64,000 nt of DNA from Leeia speluncae (GTDB lineage: Bacteria > Pseudomonadota > Gammaproteobacteria > Burkholderiales > Leeiaceae). Positions 51,117 through 60,036 of this stretch are shown in pieces. The notes beneath the pieces are model-generated. The model had not been told where the DNA came from and made no database searches. It saw nothing but the letters and a program-made list of their open reading frames with translations. Within the stretch, counting starts at the first letter, position 1. Every line of letters starts with the position of its first letter. The stretch spans positions 1 through 64,000 of the forward strand of contig NZ_JAJBZT010000005.1 of NCBI RefSeq assembly GCF_020564625.1, given 5' to 3'. Made by a program: the position numbers and the translations under genes.

Positions 51117-51983
51117 TTATCTTAGGCGGAAACTAAATTCGGATTCTCGCCCCAACGTCACCCCTTCTGGAGGTGGTGGAAATTTACGTAATGCATGCAA
51201 TGCACGCTCAACCGCATCGTCGTATGACTTATTCCCACTAGATTTGAGCAATCGAATACCGTCTTCTAATACTTCATAATTTGGTAGCAATGGCACCAAA
51301 AACTTTGCTTCAAGATTGGCACCGCCAGGATCTTCAAAATTCACCCGTTGACGAACTAAAGCCGCCACTTTTTGCTGATAATCGGCAGTGTCTCGGCCAA
51401 TTTTTGCTCTTGCCTGCGCATCCGCTTTGGCCTTTGCATCTGCAGCCGCTTTTTGGGCGGCTACTTCTTTACTGCGCTCAGCCTCTTCCGCCGCCATCTG
51501 ACGCGCCATTTCGTCTTTAATTGCCTTTGAATTGTCTTTTTTAACTTCTGGCTTAACAGGCTTTTCAGGCGTTGGTGTTACTTCGACCTTCTGTGGCTTT
51601 TCTTTTTTCGCTTTAGACGCTGGGGTTTCTAATTTAATGGCTGCTTTTTCATTTTTGGCGACAACCGGCGCCTCAACGGGTTGTGTTACCGTTGGTTTTT
51701 TCACCTCGACGGGTTTAGGGTCGGGCTTCACTTCTGGCTTTACCACTTCTTCTTTATCTGTGACAGGCGGAGACTTTTTCACTTCTTTCGGTGGCGTAAT
51801 GGGCTTAGTGGCCTCCACATCTTTTCCGGGCAAAGATGACCATAAAGTGGCCTCTACCGGTTTGGGTGGTGTGCTATTCCAAGATGCGCCGATATACAGC
51901 ACAATCAACAGAACGATATGAGCCATCACCGCTAGCACAATACCTAGCGGCGATAATCCCCCATCGTTTTTCAGCCTATTCAT
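51117..51983 (-). CDS. tolA: Cell envelope integrity protein TolA
   Basis: TolA spans the periplasm from the inner membrane to the Tol-Pal complex. The 288 residues have one TM (LGIVLAVMAHIVLLIVLYIGASW), a long Lys/Pro/Glu/Ala-rich middle domain (about 60-205: repeated KPEVKPDPKPVEVKK-type segments, then a helical EMARQMAAEEAERSKEVAAQ) and a C-terminal TonB-like domain ending RALHALRKFPPPPEGVTLG. It overlaps tolR by four bases. Confidence 0.94.
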   Translation of the reverse strand: MNRLKNDGGLSPLGIVLAVMAHIVLLIVLYIGASWNSTPPKPVEATLWSSLPGKDVEATKPITPPKEVKKSPPVTDKEEVVKPEVKPDPKPVEVKKPTVTQPVEAPVVAKNEKAAIKLETPASKAKKEKPQKVEVTPTPEKPVKPEVKKDNSKAIKDEMARQMAAEEAERSKEVAAQKAAADAKAKADAQARAKIGRDTADYQQKVAALVRQRVNFEDPGGANLEAKFLVPLLPNYEVLEDGIRLLKSSGNKSYDDAVERALHALRKFPPPPEGVTLGRESEFSFRLR

Positions 51984-52411
51984 TTGCCACCCTGTTGCTG
52001 AACCAGCAAGCCAACTTGTTTGATGCCATCTTTTTGCAGGCGACTCATGACATTAATCACCGCTTCGTATTTGATGGTTTTATCGGCACTAATCACGACA
52101 GGCAACGCAGGGTTTTCAACCTGCTTAGCGCGAATCGCCTCTACTAATTCATCTATGCTAAGTGTCGATACATTCCCTTGCCCATCATTTAAAGACAAGG
52201 TGTCTGCACCATCATCTTTAATTTGGATTTGCATTGGACGAACATCCACTTGGCTACTTTGCCCGGCTTCTGGCAGTTTGATTTGCCCCGTTTGCATCAT
52301 TGGTGCGGCAACCATAAATACGATCAACAACACCAAGACCACATCAATAAACGGAACAACGTTAATTTCACTTTTGAGTGCGCGGCGCGCCCGTCTTGAA
52401 CTCGCCGCCAT
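51980..52411 (-). CDS. tolR: Tol-Pal proton channel subunit TolR
   Basis: The 143-residue ExbD-like subunit has an N-terminal TM with the proton-path Asp (INVVPFIDVVLVLLIVFMVAAPM) and a periplasmic domain (VISADKTIKYEAVINVMSRLQKDGIKQVGLL). With TolQ it uses the proton gradient to energise TolA. It is one base from tolQ and overlaps tolA. Confidence 0.97.
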   Translation of the reverse strand: MAASSRRARRALKSEINVVPFIDVVLVLLIVFMVAAPMMQTGQIKLPEAGQSSQVDVRPMQIQIKDDGADTLSLNDGQGNVSTLSIDELVEAIRAKQVENPALPVVISADKTIKYEAVINVMSRLQKDGIKQVGLLVQQQGGK

Positions 52412-52412
52412 T

Positions 52413-53093
52413 TTAGCGACCTGCCTGACGTTGAAGGATGTTAGAAAACTCTTCCATAAAGCTTTCTAGCTTGATAGATAGACGGTCGATGTCGTGCAAG
52501 TAGCGGTTATATGCAACCACAGCCGGAATCGCAGCAAATAGACCAATTGCCGTAGCAATTAGCGCCTCTGCAATGCCCGGTGCTACATGTGCAAGCGTTG
52601 CTTGCCCCACATTTGCCAAGCCTCTAAAGGCATTCATAATCCCCCATACCGTACCGAATAGGCCAATGTAAGGAGACACAGAGCCCGTTGTGGCCAAAAA
52701 GGCTAGATGAGACTCCAGACGATCAATTTCACGCTGATATTCAGCACGCATTGCACGTTGGACGCTGTCCATCATGTCTCTTGGCTCAACGCCTGTTTGT
52801 CGCTTTTGCTTTAAAAACTCACCGAAGCCCGCCGTAAAAATACGAGACATGCCAATATTGTCTTCGCTATTTTGGCTAGCATGTTGATACAGCTGGTTTA
52901 GATCGTTACCACTCCAAAACTGACGCTCAAATTGCGCACTTTGCTTACTGGCTTTGCGAATGGCAGACCACTTAGAAAAAATAAACGACCATGACATTAA
53001 GGACATAAAGAGAAGTGCAATCATCACCAACTGAACAATTACACTAGCACCGGTAATTAGGTGCATAAAGGATAGATCTGTACTGGCTTCCAT
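52413..53093 (-). CDS. tolQ: Tol-Pal proton channel subunit TolQ
   Basis: The 226-residue ExbB/MotA-like subunit has three TM segments: VIVQLVMIALLFMSLMSWSFIF, SPYIGLFGTVWGIMNAF and AEALIATAIGLFAAIPAVVAYNR. The conserved core APGIAEALIATAIGLFAAIPA is present. It starts the tol-pal genes; the thioesterase gene ybgC that often precedes tolQ is missing, and ruvB lies 65 bases upstream on the same strand. Confidence 0.97.
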   Translation of the reverse strand: MEASTDLSFMHLITGASVIVQLVMIALLFMSLMSWSFIFSKWSAIRKASKQSAQFERQFWSGNDLNQLYQHASQNSEDNIGMSRIFTAGFGEFLKQKRQTGVEPRDMMDSVQRAMRAEYQREIDRLESHLAFLATTGSVSPYIGLFGTVWGIMNAFRGLANVGQATLAHVAPGIAEALIATAIGLFAAIPAVVAYNRYLHDIDRLSIKLESFMEEFSNILQRQAGR

Positions 53094-53158
53094 TTACCCT
53101 GCTTTCGCTATGTAGTCTGTTTTCGCGTACCGCTTGGTATACGCTTTCAATTTATTAT

Positions 53159-54199
53159 TTATTGTTTATCTTGCGTATCTGCCACCGGCAAACCAAAGTG
53201 CTGATAGGCAAGTGGCGTTGCCATGCGGCCTCGCGGCGTTCTTTGCAAATAACCTTGCTGAATCAAATACGGTTCTAGTACATCTTCAATCGTATCTCTG
53301 GCTTCGCCAATTGCAGCGGCTAAGTTATCAACACCAACCGGTCCACCTGAGAATTTGTCGATTACAGCAGATAAAAGTTTCCTATCCATGACATCTAATC
53401 CAGCAGAATCGACATCTAGCATCTGCAGCGCTTCATCTGCAACGGCCTGGCTAATCGTGCCATCTGCCCTAACTTCTGCAAAATCACGCACCCGACGTAA
53501 TAACCGGTTGGCAATTCGCGGCGTCCCACGTGAGCGTCTAGCGATTTCAAACGCGCCCTCTTCAGAGGACTCCATGTTTAATAATCTTGCAGACCGCGTC
53601 ACAATTTTCTTTAGTTCTTCTGGCGTATAAAACTCTAGCCTTGCCACGATACCAAAGCGATCGCGTAGCGGGTTAGTTAACATCCCCGCCCTAGTCGTTG
53701 CACCAACCAGGGTAAATGGCGGTAGATCTAGCTTTACCGAACGGGCGGCAGGCCCTTCGCCGATCATGATGTCGATTTGGTAATCTTCTAGCGCAGGGTA
53801 AAGAATTTCTTCCACCACTGGAGAAAGCCGGTGAATCTCATCAATAAACAACACATCATGTGGCTCTAGGTTGGTGAGCAGCGCAGCCAAATCCCCCGCT
53901 CTTTCCAATACTGGGCCACTCGTTTGCCGGAGGTTCACCCCCATTTCTCGCGCAATAATGTGGGCCAAGGTCGTTTTACCTAAGCCTGGCGGCCCAAATA
54001 GCAAGACATGATCGAGCGCTTCTTTACGCTTTCTGGCCGCCTCGATAAAGATAGACAACTGGCCACGCGCTTTTTCTTGGCCAACATACTCATCTAGTAG
54101 CTTCGGGCGCAGCGCACGTTCTAGCGCATCCTCTTGATTACCCGTGCTGACAGGGTTAATCACACGAGCAGCAGGGTCAAACGAATCGGTTTCTATCAT
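53159..54199 (-). CDS. ruvB: Holliday junction branch migration ATPase RuvB
   Basis: RuvB is the hexameric motor that drives branch migration with RuvA. The 346 residues show [23 protein letters not shown], Walker [17 protein letters not shown], Walker [23 protein letters not shown], sensor 1 [19 protein letters not shown] and a C-terminal winged helix ending [16 protein letters not shown]. ruvA and ruvC are not adjacent; tolQ follows. Confidence 0.98.
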   Translation of the reverse strand: MIETDSFDPAARVINPVSTGNQEDALERALRPKLLDEYVGQEKARGQLSIFIEAARKRKEALDHVLLFGPPGLGKTTLAHIIAREMGVNLRQTSGPVLERAGDLAALLTNLEPHDVLFIDEIHRLSPVVEEILYPALEDYQIDIMIGEGPAARSVKLDLPPFTLVGATTRAGMLTNPLRDRFGIVARLEFYTPEELKKIVTRSARLLNMESSEEGAFEIARRSRGTPRIANRLLRRVRDFAEVRADGTISQAVADEALQMLDVDSAGLDVMDRKLLSAVIDKFSGGPVGVDNLAAAIGEARDTIEDVLEPYLIQQGYLQRTPRGRMATPLAYQHFGLPVADTQDKQ

Positions 54200-54312
54200 T
54201 TACTTTTACTCGCCAGCCAGATAGCTGCCATCTGGTCATCATATTTAAATTGCCTGACAAAAATCAAACGCCAAGCCAATCTTGTTCAGGCTTCATTCAG
54301 CCAATATACCGC

Positions 54313-55350
54313 TTACCAACCAACGACCGAATCATCACGATCTAACCACATTGCATCACCATAACTAAAAAAGCGGTATTGATGTGCAATTGCATGATCA
54401 TAAATTTGCTTCATGCGTTCATAACCTGTAAATGCAGACACTAGCATTAGTAGTGTTGATTTTGGTAAATGGAAATTAGTGATTAATCTATCTACCACTT
54501 TAAAACGATAGCCCGGGGTAATGAACAAATCCGTCTCTTGCCAACCCGCTTGCAACTCACCCGATCTTGCTGCCGACTCTAACGCACGCAATGACGTCGT
54601 CCCCACCGCAATTACGCGCCCACCGTTTGCTTTGGTTTCACGGATTTGCGCAATGGTTTCTGCAGTAATTTCATACCGCTCGCGATGCATAATATGCTCG
54701 GATAACGCTTCGACTCGGACTGGCTGAAATGTTCCTGCACCAACATGCAAGGTAACAAAAGCTTGCTGAACATTTAAGGAAGAAAGCTCTGACAGTAACT
54801 CTGGCGTAAAATGCAAGCCCGCCGTTGGCGCGGCCACTGCACCATCGGCACGCGCATAAACCGTTTGATAACGACTTTCGTCTGTCTGATTAGGGTCATG
54901 CGTAATATACGGTGGAAGCGGCAAACGGCCACTTTCTTCTAGAATATCTGAAACGGGTTGCTCGCTAACGAATTGGAGATGAAATAACTCACCTTCCCGT
55001 CCCAACACAACCACCTTCCAACGATCGGCCAAAATCAAGTCACTGCCCGCAGGTGGTGACTTGCTTGCACGTACATGGGCAAGCACTTCATGCTCGCTCA
55101 GCACACGCTCAACCAAGACCTCCACCTTACCACCGGTCGCTTTTTGCCCAAATAAACGCGCCTTGATCACTTTAGTATCGTTAAACACCAATAAATCATT
55201 GGGTTTTACTAGTTGGGTTAAATCGCTGAACAATCTGTCTTTAAACTGTTGCTCTGCCGTATCTAGCAAGCGGCTTTTCCCTCTCACCTCTGGTGGGTAT
55301 TGGGCAATTAACTCTTCTGGAAGATGGTAGTCAAAATCGGACAACAACAT
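54313..55350 (-). CDS. queA: S-adenosylmethionine:tRNA ribosyltransferase-isomerase QueA
   Basis: QueA transfers and rearranges the ribose of SAM onto preQ1-modified tRNA, giving epoxyqueuosine. The 345 residues have family motifs: N-terminal [57 protein letters not shown] and [24 protein letters not shown] precedes the ATG. ruvB follows after 113 bases. Confidence 0.97.
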   Translation of the reverse strand: MLLSDFDYHLPEELIAQYPPEVRGKSRLLDTAEQQFKDRLFSDLTQLVKPNDLLVFNDTKVIKARLFGQKATGGKVEVLVERVLSEHEVLAHVRASKSPPAGSDLILADRWKVVVLGREGELFHLQFVSEQPVSDILEESGRLPLPPYITHDPNQTDESRYQTVYARADGAVAAPTAGLHFTPELLSELSSLNVQQAFVTLHVGAGTFQPVRVEALSEHIMHRERYEITAETIAQIRETKANGGRVIAVGTTSLRALESAARSGELQAGWQETDLFITPGYRFKVVDRLITNFHLPKSTLLMLVSAFTGYERMKQIYDHAIAHQYRFFSYGDAMWLDRDDSVVGW

Positions 55351-55550
55351 ATGGCATTTCCTGCCCGCACAACGAATGGGCGAGCACTCTCAAAATCAAA
55401 ACAAAGATTATACGCGATGATGTCTTTGACGTTTGATATTAAACCTACTTTTCAGCACCGTTCTCCACTCCAACAAATAAGAAACACAGCCTTTCCCACC
55501 TTTTATGAAGAGGACCCAAAAAGCTTTTTTCATCTTTTTCAAAAAAACGC

Positions 55551-55579
55551 TTGCCAAACCCAATGAAGCTATGGATAAT
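55551..55579 (+). promoter_or_regulatory. Promoter of tRNA-Leu
   Basis: -35 TTGCCA (55551-55556), 17 bases, -10 GATAAT (55574-55579), about 38 bases before the tRNA. Confidence 0.6.
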
Positions 55580-55616
55580 ACGCATCTCTGTTGAGCAGCA
55601 AATTGCTGACACAGAT

Positions 55617-55701
55617 GCCCAGGTGGTGAAATTGGTAGACACAGGAGACTCAAAATCTCCCGCCGCGAGGTGTGTCGGTTCGAGTCCGACCTTGGGCACC
55701 A
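55617..55701 (+). tRNA. tRNA-Leu (anticodon CAA)
   Basis: The 85-base class II tRNA has acceptor GCCCAGG / CTTGGGC (one G-T pair), anticodon loop CTCAAAA (CAA), a long variable arm (CGCCGCGAGGTG region), T-arm GGTTCGAGTCC and encoded CCA. Confidence 0.96.
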
Positions 55702-55707
55702 GAATAT

Positions 55708-55748
55708 AAAAACCCGCATGAACTTTGTTCTGCGGGTTTTTTGTTTTT
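55708..55748 (+). terminator. Intrinsic terminator of tRNA-Leu
   Basis: AAAAACCCGCA (55708-55718) pairs with TGCGGGTTTTT (from 55731) with a long T-run. Confidence 0.9.
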
Positions 55749-55776
55749 TTATTCAGCCGTTCGTCGCTGACACAAC

Positions 55777-55803
55777 AAAAAAGGGGCCGAAGCCCCTTTT
55801 TTT
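55777..55803. terminator. Second terminator, bidirectional
   Basis: AAAAAAGGGGC (55777-55787) pairs with GCCCCTTTTTT (from 55792) around CGAA. It can stop read-through from the tRNA and transcripts of the minus-strand genes to the right. Confidence 0.9.
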
Positions 55804-55844
55804 AAATATCTCGCGCAACGTCACTTTGGCGCATCGTGCAAACA

Positions 55845-55934
55845 CTAGAATAACTTACTGCCAAACAATAAATAACAGGCAGCCAGCATCAGTCCCGCAC
55901 CCACCACAAACGCGAGTGAGTTCACCTTCGTCAT
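55845..55934 (-). CDS. Possible 29-residue membrane peptide
   Basis: A short frame starting at the ATG at 55934 encodes a single hydrophobic segment (LAFVVGAGLMLAACYLLFG) with a short charged N-terminus. It ends shortly before a strong terminator on the same strand, following glpR. The ribosome site is weak, and an in-frame ATG at 55952 is an alternative. It could be spurious. Confidence 0.3.
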   Translation of the reverse strand: MTKVNSLAFVVGAGLMLAACYLLFGSKLF

Positions 55935-56038
55935 GCTAAATAACCCAATCATTTCAATAATGAAAAGATCATATGCAATGACCCTAAGGTCACCAACTCT
56001 TTTTTGTAATATTTTTGCATTTAAAATGTAAAGAATCG

Positions 56039-56803
56039 TCAAACTTCAGTAGCAACCACTACTCGCGTCCCGGCCTCTCGTAGCACCGCTTTCATTTCTT
56101 CTGACAAATCAATATCTGTAAATAAAACATCCACTTGGCTGATGTGAGCCAACTTGACCAATGCCTCCCTACTGAACTTGCTATGATCGGCGACCAGCCA
56201 GACTTGGCGAGATTGCTCGATAATGGTTTGCGCCACCTTTACTTCACGATAATCGTAATCTCTAAGCGTGCCGTCCGGGTCGATACTCGATACACCAATA
56301 ATGCCGATATCGACCTTAAATTGGCGAATAAAGTCGATGGTTGCCTCTCCGGTAATCCCTCGATCTCTTGAGCGCACCACACCACCCGCCACAATCACTT
56401 CGTGCTCGGGGTTATCTGCCAAGATGGCTGCCACATTCAAGTTATTAGTAATCACCGATAAGTTTTTATGTGAAAGCAGCGCCCGCGCCACCTCTTCGGT
56501 CGTCGTCCCCAAGTTAATAATCAAGGACTGCCCGTCTTCTATTTGCTCAGCCAATGATTGGGCGATTTGCCGCTTAGAATCCGCGTGCAGCACTTTACGC
56601 TGCGTATAGGCGATGTTTTCAACACTCGACGGCAAACCTGCCCCACCATGGTAGCGGCGCAATAAGTTCATTTCGGCCAGCTGGTTAATATCTCGACGGA
56701 TGGTCTGCATCGTGACATCAAACTGCTGCGCAAGCGCCTCGACACTCATGAACCCACGTTTTTTCACTAAGTCCAACAAGGCTTGCTGTCTCTGATTGAG
56801 CAT
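56039..56803 (-). CDS. glpR: DeoR-family repressor GlpR
   Basis: The 254-residue regulator has an N-terminal DeoR helix-turn-helix (QQALLDLVKKRGFMSVEALAQQFDVTMQTIRRDINQL) and a sugar-phosphate sensing domain (LIINLGTTTEEVARALLSHKNL, VIGVSSIDPDGTLRDYDYREVKVAQ). The family represses glycerol-3-phosphate genes and is released by glycerol-3-phosphate. It is divergent from glpD, with a palindrome close to glpD. Confidence 0.9.
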   Translation of the reverse strand: MLNQRQQALLDLVKKRGFMSVEALAQQFDVTMQTIRRDINQLAEMNLLRRYHGGAGLPSSVENIAYTQRKVLHADSKRQIAQSLAEQIEDGQSLIINLGTTTEEVARALLSHKNLSVITNNLNVAAILADNPEHEVIVAGGVVRSRDRGITGEATIDFIRQFKVDIGIIGVSSIDPDGTLRDYDYREVKVAQTIIEQSRQVWLVADHSKFSREALVKLAHISQVDVLFTDIDLSEEMKAVLREAGTRVVVATEV

Positions 56804-56982
56804 GTCCCACTTTCATTTCGGTTCGTTTTTTCACCAAAACACACAAAAAGCAACATTTCGCTGCGACCATGACTAGATGGCTTTAGTTGCGATGAAATCT
56901 AGCAGAGCTTCTACCATCATGATGTTTCAGTGATATTTCATTATACATCTTGTTATAAAAAATTCATAAAACGAAAATAAAA

Positions 56983-56997
56983 CAACATTTAATGTTG
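56983..56997. promoter_or_regulatory. Perfect palindrome upstream of glpD, candidate GlpR operator
   Basis: CAACATT-T-AATGTTG is a 15-base perfect palindrome about 55 bases before the glpD start. Its left half is repeated before the binding-protein gene (58579-58593), and a half-site CAACATTTCG occurs at 56851, near glpR. Confidence 0.55.
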
Positions 56998-57050
56998 CAT
57001 TATGAAAATTACAGCGTTAGTATTCGCAAAAAACAACCTTGGAGAGGGAA

Positions 57051-58538
57051 GTGCTAGATCAGATCTTTGATGTGATAGTCATCGGCGGCGGCATCAATGG
57101 AGCAGGCATTGCTCGTGATGCGGCAGGCAGAGGATTGTCTGTCTTATTGTGCGAAAAAGATGATCTGGCCGAGCACACGTCTTCTGCGAGCACAAAGCTA
57201 ATCCATGGCGGACTTCGCTATCTGGAATATGGCGAGTTCTCGCTTGTGCGTAAGGCACTACAAGAACGAGAAGTATTGCTTGATTCTGCTCCGCATATCA
57301 TGTGGCCACTTCGCTTTGTGATGCCACACAATCAACACCTTCGCCCGGCGTGGATGATTCGGTTAGGGTTATTTTTGTACGATCATCTAGCCGCTAGAAA
57401 AACACTGGCGGGTTCTGCTCAAATAAGACTAGATCAACATGAAACCGGTCTGCCGCTCAAAAGCAGCTACAGCAAAGGCTTCATGTATTCGGATGGCTGG
57501 GTAGATGATGCACGGTTGGTTGTGTTAAATGCACGGGATGCCGCGCTACATGGCGCAAAAATCCTTACCCGAACAAAATGCATTCAAGCACAAAAGACGG
57601 GTGAACATTGGGTTGTCACGCTACGTAACGAACACGACACCTTTACGGTAAAAAGCAAATCTATTGTCAATGCAGCAGGCCCTTGGGCAGCTTCCTTTTT
57701 GGATGACGCGGGTACCAACCAGCCACATCGATCATTACGCCTAATTAAAGGCAGCCATATTGTTGTGCCGCGCTTATTTGACCACGAGTGCGCATACATC
57801 TTTCAAAACCCTGATCGGCGCATCATGTTCGCGATTCCGTATGAGCATGATTTCACCCTCATTGGCACCACCGATGTAGATTACATTGGCGACCCAGGAG
57901 ACGCGACTATTTCGAACGAAGAAATAGACTATCTCTGCAAGATGAGTAGTGAGTACTTCACTGCATCCGTCACCCCTGACATGGTGAAATGGCACTACAG
58001 CGGCGTCAGACCATTGCTAGACGATGAACACAGCAATGCTGCTAGCGTAACGAGAGACTACTCTCTAGAACTCGTTACCAATGGGCCTGCATTACTTAAT
58101 GTATTCGGCGGAAAAATTACGACATTTCGCGTGTTAGCAGAAACGGCTGTTAATCAACTCGTTGCCGCCTTAGGGCTAAGCTGCAAACCTTGGACGAGCA
58201 AAAGCAAATTACCGGGCGGGCATTTAGGATCGCTATCTAAAACAGCCTATATCCAAAGTGTATGTGAACACTACCCTCACCTCCCAACCGATATGGTCGC
58301 AAGGGTCGCGCAGCTGTATGGCAGTGAACATCGCCGCATATTAGGCAATGCAAAAAGCCTGTCTGATCTGGGCGGCTACGTGATCCCAGGCATGACGGCG
58401 AGTGAGATTCAATATCTGCGTAAGTATGAATGGGCGGTATCAGCCAAAGATATCTTGTGGAGAAGAACGAAATTAGGACTTCACGTACCAGATTGCGAGA
58501 CAACTTTGCAGAACTGGTTAGTAGAAAATCCAACATGA
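57051..58538 (+). CDS. glpD: Aerobic glycerol-3-phosphate dehydrogenase GlpD
   Basis: GlpD oxidises sn-glycerol-3-phosphate to dihydroxyacetone phosphate with FAD and passes electrons to ubiquinone. The start is the GTG at 57051, which follows GGAGAGG at good spacing and aligns with the E. coli N-terminus; a TTG four codons upstream is less likely. The 495 residues begin DVIVIGGGINGAGIARDAAGRG (FAD) and contain TSSASTKLIHGGLRYLE, LIKGSHIVVPR and LIGTTDVDY. The operon neighbours suggest control by GlpR. Confidence 0.96.
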   Translation: MLDQIFDVIVIGGGINGAGIARDAAGRGLSVLLCEKDDLAEHTSSASTKLIHGGLRYLEYGEFSLVRKALQEREVLLDSAPHIMWPLRFVMPHNQHLRPAWMIRLGLFLYDHLAARKTLAGSAQIRLDQHETGLPLKSSYSKGFMYSDGWVDDARLVVLNARDAALHGAKILTRTKCIQAQKTGEHWVVTLRNEHDTFTVKSKSIVNAAGPWAASFLDDAGTNQPHRSLRLIKGSHIVVPRLFDHECAYIFQNPDRRIMFAIPYEHDFTLIGTTDVDYIGDPGDATISNEEIDYLCKMSSEYFTASVTPDMVKWHYSGVRPLLDDEHSNAASVTRDYSLELVTNGPALLNVFGGKITTFRVLAETAVNQLVAALGLSCKPWTSKSKLPGGHLGSLSKTAYIQSVCEHYPHLPTDMVARVAQLYGSEHRRILGNAKSLSDLGGYVIPGMTASEIQYLRKYEWAVSAKDILWRRTKLGLHVPDCETTLQNWLVENPT

Positions 58539-58578
58539 GCAACAAAAACGAAAATAATTAGAAAAAAAAATAGTTCCA

Positions 58579-58593
58579 AAAACAACATTTAAT
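58579..58593 (+). promoter_or_regulatory. Repeated motif shared with the glpD upstream region
   Basis: AAAACAACATTTAAT occurs here and at 56979-56993. Here only the left half of the palindrome is kept (CAACATTTAATACAA). It is a possible GlpR or other regulator site for the transporter operon. Confidence 0.45.
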
Positions 58594-58670
58594 ACAATTT
58601 TAATATTAAAGTTAGAAAATCGCAGCTGACCAAATGATCAAGGTCATTGATTAAACAAGTTTAGTTTTAG

Positions 58671-58736
58671 CTTGAATGCGTTTAGTGCATTCAAGTAGTT
58701 GGCTTGCGGTACCGATGGTCGGTGCCGGCTATTTTT
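58671..58736 (+). promoter_or_regulatory. Two-hairpin leader before the binding-protein gene
   Basis: Hairpin 1: CTTGAATGC / GCATTCAAG (58671-58695), perfect, 7-base loop. Hairpin 2: CGGTACCGA / TCGGTGCCG (58707-58727, one G-T pair), 3-base loop, followed by GCTATTTTT. The second resembles a weak intrinsic terminator placed in the leader, 45 bases before the gene. It may be an attenuator. Confidence 0.5.
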
Positions 58737-58780
58737 AACTGCAATTTGTTGTTTGACTATTCTTACCGAGGGAGATCTGT

Positions 58781-59848
58781 ATGTTGAGTCGCCAATTGAA
58801 GTTGTCTACAGGTGCTGCATTAGTTGCTTTTGCTTTCCATGCACAAGCAGATGACCAAGTGTTGCGTTTATTGACTTGGGCTGACTATGCACCACAAGCA
58901 GTTGTTGATCAGTTTAAGAAAGAAACCGGCATTACCGTTGAAGTCACTTTGTCAAACAACGAAGAAATGATTTCAAAACTACGCGCAACTGGTGGCGCAG
59001 GCTTTGACTTGGTCAACCCAAGCCAAGACCGTATCACCGGACCAGCCAAAGAGTTCGGCATTTACCAACCAATCGATTTGAAGAAAGTGAAAGTAGCCAA
59101 CTTCATTCCATCGATGTTGGAATCGACCAAAAAAGTAACTGGCTTAGATGGCAAAGTATATGGCGTGCCACTATTTTGGGGGACTGATGGTTTAGTGGTT
59201 AACTCTGCAAAATCAAAAGCAGCGGATTACAGCGATCTATGTAAAGCAGAATACGCTGGCAAAACCGCTGTGCGTCTAAAACGCCCAACGCTAATTGGCC
59301 AAGCGTTTGCAATGGGTAAAGATCCATTTAAGGCTTATGCAAATCCTAAGCAGTACGAAGCGATTATGAATGCAGCTGGCGACAAGCTAATTGCATGTAA
59401 AAAGAACTTGAAATACTTCTGGGAAAGCAAAGACCAGCTACTAAACGACATTCGCAATGGTGAAGTAGTTGCAGCTCAAATGTGGGATGCGGGTGGTTGG
59501 AAGCTAAACACCGAAAATGCAGCAATCAAATTTGTTGCGCCAAAATCAGGTGCATTGGGTTGGGTTGACACCTTCGCGATTCCATCTAAAGCGAAAAATG
59601 TAGACGCAGCTTACAAGTGGATTAACTTCATTAGCCGCCCAGACGTGGCCGCTAAAGTGGCGAAATCTGCCGGTAGCTTTACTGCGATTAAAGGCGCAGA
59701 AAACTACATGGATGCAGTCATGAAAAAACAATTGGCTGAATCTTTCCCACCTGCAGCAATGAAAAACATCAAATGGTACCCAGCAATCCCTGCTGGCCTA
59801 GAAGAAATTGATGGCAAAGTACTAGATAAGATCAAAGCAGCAAACTAA
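58781..59848 (+). CDS. Periplasmic polyamine-type binding protein (PotD/PotF family)
   Basis: The 355-residue precursor has a signal peptide (to about residue 24, FHAQAD), then QVLRLLTWADYAPQAVVDQFKKETGITVEVTLSNNEEMISKL and SGALGWVDTFAIPSKAKNVDAAYKWINFISRPDVA, typical of spermidine/putrescine-binding proteins. It is the first gene of a transporter operon with ATPase and two permeases, from which it is separated by a hairpin terminator. The glpD neighbourhood leaves open that the ligand is a different small molecule. Confidence 0.9.
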   Translation: MLSRQLKLSTGAALVAFAFHAQADDQVLRLLTWADYAPQAVVDQFKKETGITVEVTLSNNEEMISKLRATGGAGFDLVNPSQDRITGPAKEFGIYQPIDLKKVKVANFIPSMLESTKKVTGLDGKVYGVPLFWGTDGLVVNSAKSKAADYSDLCKAEYAGKTAVRLKRPTLIGQAFAMGKDPFKAYANPKQYEAIMNAAGDKLIACKKNLKYFWESKDQLLNDIRNGEVVAAQMWDAGGWKLNTENAAIKFVAPKSGALGWVDTFAIPSKAKNVDAAYKWINFISRPDVAAKVAKSAGSFTAIKGAENYMDAVMKKQLAESFPPAAMKNIKWYPAIPAGLEEIDGKVLDKIKAAN

Positions 59849-59862
59849 GTTTCACTTGCTTG

Positions 59863-59892
59863 GGCGGCATTCCTAGAATGCCGCCATTTTTA
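59863..59892 (+). terminator. Hairpin terminator/attenuator after the binding-protein gene
   Basis: GGCGGCATTC (59863-59872) pairs perfectly with GAATGCCGCC (59876-59885), with a CTA loop, followed by ATTTTTATT. It probably lowers transcription into the ATPase and permeases, giving more binding protein. Confidence 0.85.
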
Positions 59893-60036
59893 TTCGGTAT
59901 GTTACAGATTTTTGAAAGCCATCCGTTCATTCGGTTTTTATGAGCGGCAAATGAGGCGGTACAAACCGCACAAAGATGAACCCAATCCTCGTCTGAGATC
60001 GGACAAAGAGGGTAAGCAACACATCAGGATTGAGCC

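Noticed and set aside
51532-51921. Plus-strand frame of 129 codons opposite tolA
   Set aside because: Caused by the biased Lys/Pro/Glu codons of tolA on the other strand.
55408-55719. Minus-strand frames across tRNA-Leu
   Set aside because: They overlap the tRNA and its promoter and have low-complexity translation. Shadow frames.
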